Shown: piece by piece, positions 1 to 9,860 of the stretch
How the letters are laid out: the number at the start of each line of letters is the position of its first letter
Position numbering within the stretch: position 1 is the stretch's first letter
Assembly (NCBI GenBank): GCA_022385755.1
Contig: MU278357.1
Coordinates: forward strand, 682,001-746,000
DNA length: 64,000 bases
Reading direction: 5' to 3'
From: Trametopsis cervina
Lineage: Eukaryota; Basidiomycota; Agaricomycetes; Polyporales; Irpicaceae
The notes under the pieces: generated by a model
Database searches by the model: none
Told to the model about the DNA's origin: nothing
What the model saw: only the letters and a program-made list of their open reading frames with translations
Translations under genes and position numbers: made by a program

Positions 1-1895
1 CGTGCAACCGAGCAAGCGATACAGAAGCTCAAATCAGAGATTGACCATGAGAGACACCGGCATGAGAACACCCTGCAGCAGTTCGTACAGGAGAGGGAGG
101 AGTGGAAAGGGGCAGCCGACTCACTGCAAGGTCTTTGGCGAATTGCCTACCTCCGGGGAGTTACAGAACTTGAGGCGGAGAGGATGAATGTGTTCAAGAT
201 GAAGGAGGAGCTGCGACGGATGCGCATGGCGAGACTGCAGCGAGACTATCAAATTGGTATGTTCCAAGCAAAGGAATTGGAGACGGAGAACCGTATAGTG
301 GATCTTCAAGAACGAATACAAGACGCCGAGTGGATGTATGAGGAAGAACACAGCCAACGCATTCACTTGAAGGAACAGCTTCAAGAGGATGCAGAAGGGC
401 TACAGGAAATAAGAGACGAACGTGACCAGCTGGAGGTTGGTTCAGCCCCCTACTATTCAGCCGATATACTGAAATAACACCTGAATATCATCAGAAATCT
501 CTATCTGGCTTGCGCATAGAGCATACGACTCTTCTCGCTACCTCCGGGGCAACTTCAACGTCTCTTGAACGCGCCACGCTAAAGGTCGAGGGACTGCAGG
601 CGAGCTTGACGGAATTGCAAGACAAATACACCGAACTTGAGCGTACGAACTCGGATCTCCTGCGTCAGCTTGAAAAATGGAGGAAGTTGGACAAGCGAGA
701 GGGCGACGAGGCCGGGGCGTTACGGAAAGCGAAGATCGAGCTTGAAGTTCAAGTCAAAGAGCTTGAGAACTCCATTGAGGAAATGACAACCGTATCGCAA
801 GCGCGAGACGAGAAGTTCAAGAATAAGATTGACAAGTACAAGGAGTCATTGAAGGAGCACGCGGTACCCAGCTCTTCTTTTCATTACAGCAACAATATAC
901 TCATTCATTCTAGGATGCTATTAAAGAGCGAGATGACGAACTTGATCAGAGGGATAGCGAAATTGCGGACCTCAAGCAGAAACTACTTGATGCTGTGGAA
1001 GAGGCCAGCACACTCGGTGTTCAGGTTGACGAGGAGCGCAAAAAAGCGCAGACTCTGGCGCAACAGGCAAAGGTAGATTCGGTTGTGCTGTCCATATGGC
1101 CTTGATTCTCATCGCACTTCTAGAAACTGGAGGTCGCCGTCTCGAAGGTGTCCTCGAAACCATCAGACCCCCCGCCCGCCGCAAAGCCAAAGCCAAAGCC
1201 ACGGCCTGTAACCACGACGAAGAAGGGAAAGCAGGCTGAGGACGACTCCGACGTGGTCGAAGAGCCAGCAAAACCGTCCAAGTCCAAGCAGAAAGCAGTT
1301 GCGAGCGATATCGATGATGACGAGATTGAGGTGATTGAGAAACCTATTGCGAAGAAGAAAACGTCCTCCGAAAGTCGACAGACTAAGTCCGGAGCAAAGA
1401 AACAGTCCAAGGGGAAGAGTCCCTCCCCGGAAGTGGAAATAGTTGCTGAAAGTTCTGTGCGTTCTCCGCGAGCAACCAAGCGCAAACCTGCAAGCAAAAA
1501 CGATGAGGATGATGACGACGATGAACCCGCCCTTAAAAAAAGAAAGAAGGCATCGGGAACCGCGAACACAAAAACTGCACCAAAAGCCAAGAAAGGACCA
1601 AAGGGCAAATCGCATGACTTTGCCGAAGATTCCGACAGCGAGGTGGAACCAGCGCAGAAGAAGAAGAAACGGAAGATCAACATTTTCCCAAACAGTACAT
1701 TTAATTGGGGCGATCTTCCCCAGGTATGTCTGTCCCTTTGGCCAATGTCACCCACACTGAGCACTCTATCTGTAGGGGGATGGGGGTTTGAATATTCCTA
1801 CGGAGCTTTCTCCTGTGAAAACCACTTCGATTATACCCTCACGAGCGGGAAGTAACTCAAGCCGAAGTTTTGCTAGTATCGGTGGTCGACGGTGA
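1..1895 (+). CDS. Coiled-coil protein with basic nuclear-type tail (3' part)
   Basis: The 5' end lies outside the window. Five exons join in frame: 1-435, 495-863, 914-1072, 1124-1723 and 1776-1895 (stop TGA 1893-1895), giving about 560 residues. The first ~320 residues are Glu/Lys/Gln/Leu-rich with heptad-like spacing, as in a long coiled coil. The next ~200 residues are Lys/Ser/Pro/Asp-rich, with many KKRK-type clusters that look like nuclear localisation signals and acidic SDSE patches. The end is Ser/Arg-rich after the short motif FNWGDLPQ. This suggests a nuclear structural or chromosome/spindle-associated protein, but I do not recognise the family and assign no function. The last splice changes the C-terminus: reading through the intron instead would give an unrelated 44-residue tail. 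Confidence 0.75.
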
Positions 1896-1962
1896 ATTAA
1901 TATACATATGTACACGTTCAGGAGTTTGCAATGTACTACAAGGGTGGGCTGGCCTGTACAAT

Positions 1963-4900
1963 CTATCGCCCGTCTTTACCGCCGAGAGTCATGAGGTCAA
2001 CTTTCTTCAGAAGACCCTTCAAGCTATTGCTAGCGCGGTTGCAGTTGGCCTGCAGCCACCCCTCCATCTCCCCGCGCAAAGCCGCCAGTTCTTCACAAAG
2101 CGGTAACTTGCCGTCTGGCCGAGCGATGGCGGAATTCAGAAGCAAGTCGAAGAGTCTCGTCCACAGATCACCCTGCCAATAGCGTTTGAACGGAGTGGAG
2201 AGCTTGTATCGAGTGGGTCCGGGTGTGTCGGCCACGGGAGTTATGGACGACACCTCGATGTACTTCCCATACAACATGCAGTAGATGATACCCGCAAGGC
2301 CGTAGTAGTCGTTCTGGTATGTCCACGGCCTGCCTTCCCGTATCTCTACGCAGTCTCTCGCGTCAGGATCCCAGCCTCCGATGAAACGCTGGCCAGCGGG
2401 AAACATCCGAGTATCGATTGACCTGCCGAAGTCGATCAGCTTGATGCCTTTATAACCCCAGCCCCCATCGCCCGACGGCTGGTATACGCCCGTCCATGCT
2501 GAAGGACCTCCAGGGACCTCCTCGAGACGAAGCAGGCAGTTGTCGATCTTCACATCTCCGTGTATGAAGCCCAGTTTATGTATCCCTTCTAGCACCCGGA
2601 GCAGTTCGACGGCAAAGAACATGACAAGCAGTTCATCGAGACAAGCTCCTTGCTGTGTGATGCCTGCGCTTGGAGCATTGTTCACAACATCCAGAAGGGT
2701 GCCCTGTTTGCAGTGTTCGAGGATGAGGAAACTCTCATCGCGGTAAGCAAAGAGTGCCTCCGGGATTATGACAGACCGTTTGAGCCGCGGTGAGAGGGAT
2801 AGATGAAGTCGACGGAGAACGTGAAATTCCCAAAGGCTCCGTGGTGTCACGACCTTCAGCGCGACTTTGGGGATCTCATCCTCATCTTCAAGGAGGTCGT
2901 AGTCGTCCTCGTCATCGGCAAAAGCCCCTCGTCTAGCAACGTCAATGGCTTCAAAGACCGCACCAAAACCTCCTTCGCCGAGCTTGTCCAGAACATCATA
3001 TTGGCGCCCGTTCAAGTGTACAGTGATAGTGCCCTGTATCGAGTCCCGGGAGGTGTTCCCACTGCCGCGCCTGTTCTTTTTCTTTGAGAACCTTTGGAGG
3101 GCTTCGAGCTGATTGGAGTCCTGAGAACGGAGGTCATGGAATTCGGGGTCAGGTGGGATAAGAGAGAGAAGGGATTGAATGATTGTTCCTCCGAAGGGGT
3201 TGCATGGGTTCGGTGGTTTGAACGAGGACGCCGCTGCCAGAGCGTCGGTCAAGCTCAATGTGCCGGTCCTCTCCTCCATTTGCTCAACTTCTTCCTCGTC
3301 GAAATTGTCAGAATCCTCATCGTTGGCCAATTCTGCTGCCAGCATGTCTGCACTTTCTCTCGCCCCTATGTCATCGATATTGAAGCCTCGAGTGCTATGG
3401 CCTTCGCTTGGAGTCCCCCGCGCGCTCATGTTTGCCAATGTCGTGTGGGTATATTCCAAGGTTCGCTCGGTGATCGGTGTCATGACGTTGAAGTTGCCCA
3501 ACCTCCCACCCATAGGTGCTGGGTAGTCATCCGATTCGTCATCGTCAAAACCATCCTCTTCAGAATAGACAGGAGTATGCGTATCGGCCAGCGGAGGCTG
3601 CTCATCGAAATTTGAATCATCCGTTGATTCGTACTCGTCGTACATATCATGATCCTGTAGATTTTCCGGGGCAGGCTCTAACTCCGCGTCCTCATCCGTG
3701 GACGTAGAGGGTGTAGAGAATGTTTGCAAAGGCGAATGCGAGCGAGACCGTTCGTTCGTTATCGGGCGGAGAACTGCGTCTGATGACCCAGAGTCCACGA
3801 ACGGAGCGAATGAAGCTTTCTGAACAAGCGGCCTGGGAGCCAGTGGCGCATTCTGCTCCGAAGGGCGAGAAAATATGTTCGGCAGCTGAGAAGTAGGCTT
3901 CGGTGGCTGCGGGGCAGAGTCCGTGAACGGTGTGAACTTGACAGGGACGGAGGGACGGGGTTCATCTGTATGAATATCCTTACGCGACAGTGCCGAAGGT
4001 CGGTTTTCGCTCGATGCTACTGGCGTGAACACAGGAAGAGATATGATAGAGCTAGAGTCCCTTTCCTTGTCTTCGCGGATGGTCCCTAAGCCACTGTTTA
4101 CGGACCCCTTGCTGTTTGCAGAGACAAGAGGGCCGAGCCCCTTCGACGAAAGGACACGTTTATCTCGTAAAATCCCTGGTGTATTCTCAGACGCTTGGGG
4201 TAGTTTGGGCGTGTCCTGAGGGTGAAGCAGTGCACCTCGGTCAGGCGCAGATCCATGACTCAGCGCATAGGCACATACCTGGGCAGAACTGAACGAAATA
4301 CTGTTCTCTCTGCTAACGCTAGCATTCTCGTCAACGAAGGGGCGGAAGGAGACTGTACCATGTGAGTGACTAAATGACTGGATGAGAAATAACCTTTGAC
4401 TTACCGGGAGTCTTCGCGGATGCAGCGCTGTTCTCATCTGCGAGTGATCGTGACGATGCTACTTTCTGTCAGATACACATCGATAGCTTGTGGCACAGGT
4501 ACTGACCTGGAGTCTTTGCTTTGGCCACACTGTTCTCGTTCCTCACGGAAGTGAAGCTCGTCAGGGACGGCAGAGGCGTAACCGGCTCCACCTTTCGTAC
4601 GGGAGCGTATTTGCTCCCCGCAGGAGCACCGAAACGAAGTGTCTTCTCGGGTGAATTGTACATTCCAAAGACATCTGCCAATGCTTCCTTCGTGGCGAGC
4701 GTTACAGTGGGCTCCGCATAGAACTTCTTCGTGTTCGCGAGCTCGGGGCGGCGGACAGGGTGACGATCAGGAGTAGACTCTACGGATGCGGGGGAATCGG
4801 GTGTAGGCGGTGGCGGAGGAGGCCATCTTTTCCCCAGAAGTCCCATAGATTTAGCACGTGCTTCCTGTACACAATATTCTGCGCCGTCTTCGGTGAAAAG

Positions 4901-5777
4901 GAGGGAAAGATTGAAACGTAGCTTCTCCGGCTTTCGACTTGAGGAAGAGGGAGCGATGATAGTCGCGTAACGATCGTGTCCATGTTTCGAAATCGAAGAT
5001 AAGACAGCTGGATTTGTAGATGTCGAGGCTGATGCTGACGCCGAAGGAGCTGCAGCGGACGCTGGCTTCCTGTGGGAAGGCGGTGCAGCCGAGGTAGACG
5101 CAGTCGATTGAGCAGCTTTCTTTCGTAGTACGGGGAAATTCTTGAGCGGCTGCTTTCTAAGAGTCTGTACCTGCGGGGGTGCATCTTTCCACGCTGAAGG
5201 TGGAACAGGACAAGGAGAGACATTTGAAGGGTGGGGGTGTGACTGCTGGGCTTCATAGTCTGCATAGCGTTTCTTGAGACGGTCAAGAGGACGTGCGCGC
5301 ATTTCTATGCCGTATTGGTACACCTCGCCAGCGTCCTGCCGTCTACTGCGCATGAAGTGTGGTATAGGCGACATAATGCAAGGCTACACACCTGCCAAAT
5401 CTCTCCAGACACAAAGCGTAATCCTCGTACAGCTGAGCGTAGGCAGTTCCAACGCCTTGCTTCAACAGGTACTTGTACACCTCTACTGCCGGATCCTCCT
5501 CTGTATCATCGACATATTGCGCATAGGTTAGCCATATCTTCAGGTATCTTCGATCACCCTTGTACGTCTTGTCGGATCTGAATTCGCGCACAGTCTCTTC
5601 TAGACTCTCAATAAGGCCGGAACGAGGGATGAGTTCTGGAGGATAGCTCTGGAGGGTCCATTTAATGAATTCGTCATAAACTGCGAGAGGATCTTCTGCA
5701 TTCTTTAGTGTAGCATTTAGTTTGATGCGACGGGCCCGTCGTTCCTTATCTAACGCAGCAAGTTGAGCTTCAGCCAT
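1963..5777 (-). CDS. BUB1: Spindle assembly checkpoint kinase BUB1
   Basis: Predicted product is about 1,220 residues; exons are 5777-5392, ~5345-4507, 4458-4405 and 4352-1963. The N-terminus (from MAEAQLAALD) is the Mad3/Bub1 TPR-like region, with DPLAVYDEFIKW and an LKIWLTYAQYVDD block. A GLEBS-like Bub3-binding segment follows (EPTVTLATKEALADVFGMYN). The C-terminal third is a protein kinase with glycine loop GEGGFGAVFEA, lysine in VALKVV, catalytic HGDVKIDN and IDFG. In the family, Bub1 acts at unattached kinetochores with Bub3 and phosphorylates histone H2A. I see no KEN box near the N-terminus, and the kinase is intact, which favours Bub1 over Mad3. Phe-rich FxPFxD motifs recur in the middle. 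The 4278-4216 segment may be an intron. The stop is only 67 bp from the convergent upstream gene. Confidence 0.93.
4216..4278 (-). other. Possible 63-bp stop-free intron inside BUB1
   Basis: On the minus strand this segment begins GTATGTG, contains a CTGAC branch-like site and ends CCCTCAG after a pyrimidine-rich stretch. It is exactly 21 codons long, has no stop and lies in phase 0, so spliced and retained forms both keep the kinase frame. The encoded 21 residues look unlike the flanking Ser/Pro-rich sequence. Confidence 0.5.
4405..4458 (-). other. 54-nt symmetrical exon of BUB1 carrying a DENS...AKTPG repeat
   Basis: This exon is flanked by phase-1 introns (4506-4459 and 4404-4353) and encodes ASSRSLADENSAASAKTP plus one base. 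The end of the preceding exon reads SFTSVRNENSVAKAKTPG, and the next exon opens SFRPFVDENASVS. The alignment and identical intron phase indicate an exon duplication. Skipping this exon would keep the frame. Confidence 0.7.
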
Positions 5778-5979
5778 CAAGTCCGTCCTCTTGTGGGCAC
5801 GAAAAAGGGGGCATCCGCAGCGGAACGTGGAACGTTGAACTTCAAGCGTGGATGGGACATTGCTATCAGGAAAACGCGTCTGTCCCACGTGAAATCACGT
5901 GAGCGTGAAGCTTCGCACCGCCATCATGCTGTAGGCCCTCCTAATCTCTACTTCCTCACAGTCACAGTCTTTCCCAATC
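5778..5979. promoter_or_regulatory. Shared divergent promoter, BUB1 / Met-Gly-rich gene
   Basis: The two start codons face away from each other across 202 bp, so both promoters and 5' UTRs must fit here. Two CACGTGA-type E-box-like sites occur close together (about 5887-5902, cccacgtgaaatcacgtgag). No clear TATA box is seen. Confidence 0.45.
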
Positions 5980-6844
5980 ATGTCACCAACAAAGAGCCCG
6001 GCCCGTGATATCAAAGTCAGGGTACCTCGACACAATGGTCAGCGTATAGGACCGACATTTACAGCACACGTAGAAGCTTTGGCGAGGAAGCAGAAGAAAC
6101 GAGTGGATATACGCCAGACAGCCTACGACCCCTCAAGTATATTTGCTCAGGCGATCGTAAGTGACTACGTCTATGCTTAAGGACTACAGTTGAATCATTG
6201 AGCTTTTCAGGATAGTGCTTCTGAATGGAACTCCCTTCTGCTCACCGCCCGTGCCGACCGTGGCCCTCAATGGGATATTGCTACACAACAGTAAGTCCTG
6301 CCTAGTCGTCTTAAGGATCATGCACTCAAAACAAACGCACAGGTTCCACGTCGACGAATTCTCTGTCCTGTACTATGACCCGGCCCCGCTTCGTGAGCAC
6401 GAGAAAGAGAGTAAAGCATCAGCCGAAGAGGTAGAGAAGACTGTGCAACGACCTTCCATGCCACCACCAGACCATATAGTATCGGATTCCTCCCCTCAAT
6501 TACGTCGCAACCCGAGCTCCATGTCTGCAGGTCCAGGGCCTATGCCGTTCTCACCTAGACATCCTGGTCAATACAACCCACAGGGCATGGCTTACAACAG
6601 CATGTCTCGAGTACCTCCCTCACAATTCTATGGAAACGCTGACCACGGGGTGCCATCCCCTATGCGAATGGGTGGCATGGGAATACCTATGGGGGATATG
6701 ACAGGAATGGGAGGAATGCCTATGGGCGGTATGGCGGGAATGAGACCAATGAGTATGGGCAGCTCGCCAGACCTCCGGCGAGAACCGAGACGTGGAATGA
6801 GCATGGGCGAGGACGGGTTCGGTAATATGGGCGGAATGCACTAG
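5980..6844 (+). CDS. Unknown protein with Met/Gly-rich C-terminus
   Basis: Three exons join cleanly: 5980-6156, 6211-6290 and 6343-6844, giving 252 residues. The N-terminal ~110 residues are mixed and look folded, including VRVPRHNGQRIGP and a FHVDEFSVLYYDP block made across the second intron. The middle is Ser/Pro-rich. Residues from about 180 onward are a repetitive Met/Gly/Pro run (PMRMGGMGIPMGDM and similar), probably disordered. No signal peptide or membrane segment is seen. The gene is divergent from BUB1 across 202 bp. I do not recognise a family and infer no function. Confidence 0.75.
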
Positions 6845-7579
6845 ATGAGGCTCCTTGTACGTTCGTTTATTTTACTCTGCTATCATTGTAATTCTAGCAT
6901 CCATTGAGCCCCATGGGACTCGACATTCAAGCGTCAGAGTTCCGTGAGAGATCAGGCCACGAGGCTGAGCCCTGCAACTGCTATGCATCTTCAATCACTC
7001 TTCAGATTTTTCGCACTTCCAGGTACGCCTCGATGGCGTTTACTCTCATCAGCGGCACTTGTTATTGGTGAGTGAAGTCGGCCGTTGTTGATTTCCTGAC
7101 AGCGCGGGTCCAACTTGCATCAATCCCGATGAGAGGTAATGCTAGATTAGAGCGGGCGCTCGTGCAATGTGAACTCAAGTCGTGATTGAGGCGATGCAAA
7201 GTCGGCAAAAAACGCTGCCTTGGTCCACTTTGGCAGGGCTTCCATAGCTTTGATGAATGCAATGTACGTACTCGATATTGACATGCACGTCGCGGGCCTC
7301 ATATTAGGTGGAAGGCGATGCGCGCGTTGGCATAATCTGTGTGTGGAGGGCACGATACGACCTATCGGCAGTAAAAGGGATCGACAAGGTGATATCGGTA
7401 CTTGCTGTGTTGCTGTCCGCCAGGTGCTCCCACCCGAATATCTTCATACACAATCCTGGAAGCTTCGGATGCGCCCCATGATCATATAGAGGAGCTATGC
7501 CATGTAGAAGAACTCTTAAATATCCCAGCGGAGGCCTGGTCATCCCCAAATTCTGTTTAGCATCCGAGCAGCTCACGAC
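6845..7579. other. Intergenic, 735 bp
   Basis: It lies between the Met/Gly-rich gene and the DUF6533 gene, both on plus. Short open frames occur on both strands but show no recognisable protein or consistent splice pattern. It presumably holds the 3' UTR of one gene and the promoter of the next. Confidence 0.6.
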
Positions 7580-9633
7580 ATGTCAAACGCATCCGCAAGT
7601 ACATATACCCCACAAGATATTGCAGGACTCGAAAGCGTGTAGGTGTTCTTCTCGCCCTTAATTTTACAGACTCTGAACAATTTTTTTAGTCAAGTGGGCA
7701 ACTTCATCAATGTCGCGCTGTTAGGTATGTGGCGCAGCTTTGCGGCCGAGGCCCACGGCAGCTAATTACACAATTTTTTTTAGCGGTAGTTCTCTATGAT
7801 TTCTGCATCACGTTCGGCCAGGAGGTGGAAGTCATATGGTGCTACGGTAGCAAGGGAAAGAATGCGATCGCGGCCTCCATACTCTTCCTCTCCACTCGCT
7901 ATCTCGCCATTCTGTATGGTGCGATCGGATTCATCGCTGGTATGATCCCTCTGGTATGTTTTAGTTGATGCTCATTTGATGTAGACCATAGCTTATGAGT
8001 TCTCTTTCATAGACGTTCGTTGCGATTCACTACTGTGTTTTGTGATAGTAGAGCTCATCTTCCTTGCAGCACGTCTTGCAACGCTATTACGCGGCTGACC
8101 GAGGCACTTGTTCTGGGTCTCATGCTGTGTTTCGCACGTGAGTCACTCTTCAGTGTGGGGAGCTCGGATGTCTGACCGCCTTACCTCAAGTGTTCTCTGC
8201 TTACCGCGTGTATGCCCTGAACATCTGGAACAACAAGGTGTTCAGTGCTCTTGTGTTCCTGCTGAATTTGGTCCCTTTCGTGATCAACTTGGTACGACCC
8301 ATTCCGCTCTCTGGGCAGCTGGAGATGAGAGTACTAATTTATATCAATCACAGTACGCATTTAGTCGTTACACGCCATCTCCGATAGGCCCATCGTTCTC
8401 GCCTTGCGCAGTTATCGACCCACTCAGCCCAGCTCTCGAGATCCAGTGAGTATCATTTCACCTCATTCTGTCTCAGTCATTGACCCGTCGTGATCAGATG
8501 TACGTTGGCCGGCGTACTCTGAGTGTAATGGTACTGAAAATCAAACGCAGTTGTCCGGGCTTGTCGACTCACCGCCATTGCTGCCGATGCACTGGTCCTG
8601 TTCCTAACTCTCGCAAAGACGCTTCCACATTGGCTTGAAGCTCGCAGACTGAAGATTGTGGTGCCACTATCCACGGCTCTGATACAAGATGGTAAGATCA
8701 GTCGGATTGCTATGTATCGTCTAGCTTATATATCATTGTAGGTTCCGTATACTTCTGGTAAACAATTCGTCCCAAGTCAAGAACACTGTACTGACTCTTC
8801 AACAGCATTCTTCTCCTTATGAACATATTCCAGATGATCACCTTCGCCGTATGGGTGCGTATCTATCGGCTTCAGTCTTCTGTATCTTGCTCATGCTGTT
8901 TCCAGGAAACGGAGTTCTTGACAACTTTCATCTTCATGTAAGCGTCACCATCATACTCCTCTGAATTCCGCTCCTCACATGCAGGGTGGTAACTGATAGA
9001 TTGACACCTGTGCTCTCCTCTCGACTTTTGTTAAATCTGCGTCAAGTAAACGCCGCTGCAGGCGCGGGAGCCACCAGCCTTATCATAAACGACCTTTATA
9101 CAGAAGATGGCTCTGCACCAAGTACGGATGGGAATATGGTCACAGTGGTTCCCGCTTATGAAACAATGAGTTTTGGAAACTTGAATCTGGACGCATTCGA
9201 CTCAATCACTAATTCATCCCCGGACCTTGAAAGCAACAAGAAGAATATCGTGTCCTCCCACTGCCTGTCGCCGATGCACACCGTGGATATACGTGAAGCC
9301 AGCCACGATAGCCTTCATACTGATTCCACCCTAACCCCATCATCGATATTTCTTGGCGATGCCAGATCATCGCTAGAGCTCGAGGTGTTCCAAACAAGAC
9401 AGGTACGCAATGACTCTCATGGTGCTCATCTCCTTGTGGTTAATCCGCCCAATACAGATTCAGGCGACTACGTCTTCATGTTGAGTGGGGGTAACGCGTC
9501 TTGCAGCTCCCACACCTGTACAATATCCGAGTGGCTACCGATAGTCCATCCAGACGCTGTATGTCAAAAGTTGTTTATTACGTTCCATATAACCGTCGGA
9601 AAGGACACCCAAATACCAATGTCACAGCGTTGA
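7580..9633 (+). CDS. DUF6533 seven-helix membrane protein
   Basis: A multi-exon gene starting at ATG 7580. The first exons are 7580-7638, 7690-7724 and 7784-7953, reading into VVLYDFCITFGQEVEVIW, the N-terminal DUF6533 signature (a conserved Tyr-Asp and an acidic-VE-IW motif). Further exons give TM-like blocks: TRLTEALVLGLMLCF, VFSAYRVYALNIWNNK, an LTAIAADALVLFLTLAKT segment with ARRLKIVVPLSTALIQDG, and ILLLMNIFQMITFAVW. The hydrophobic pattern fits about seven helices and a polar cytoplasmic tail. The family is greatly expanded in Agaricomycetes, and its role is unknown. Splicing at 7954-8068 is uncertain. The 3' end is also uncertain: either the frame runs to 9633, or a GTACGC intron at about 9402 leads to an earlier stop near 9485. 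Confidence 0.75.
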
Positions 9634-9860
9634 CCGATGAGTGTCCGAGCTCTGTAGCTGTTACCAATATATTAGATTTACTCCGATTCACAACGCATGT
9701 CCCCTGTCTTCGTGACTGCTTTCTCATAGCAAAGAATCCTAGCCAAGATGCAATTTCTCGGTCTTTAACATGAGTTACTCTCAGGCCAAACACGGGCAAA
9801 TACAGTACGTCGATCACTGGCAGAATGATCGAGCGGCTAATTAAACTTTCTACTACACTC

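Noticed and set aside
1120..1764. 214-codon open frame on minus
   Set aside because: It mirrors the Lys/Ser-rich exon of the coiled-coil gene. Its Phe/Ser-rich translation is the usual reverse of Lys codons.
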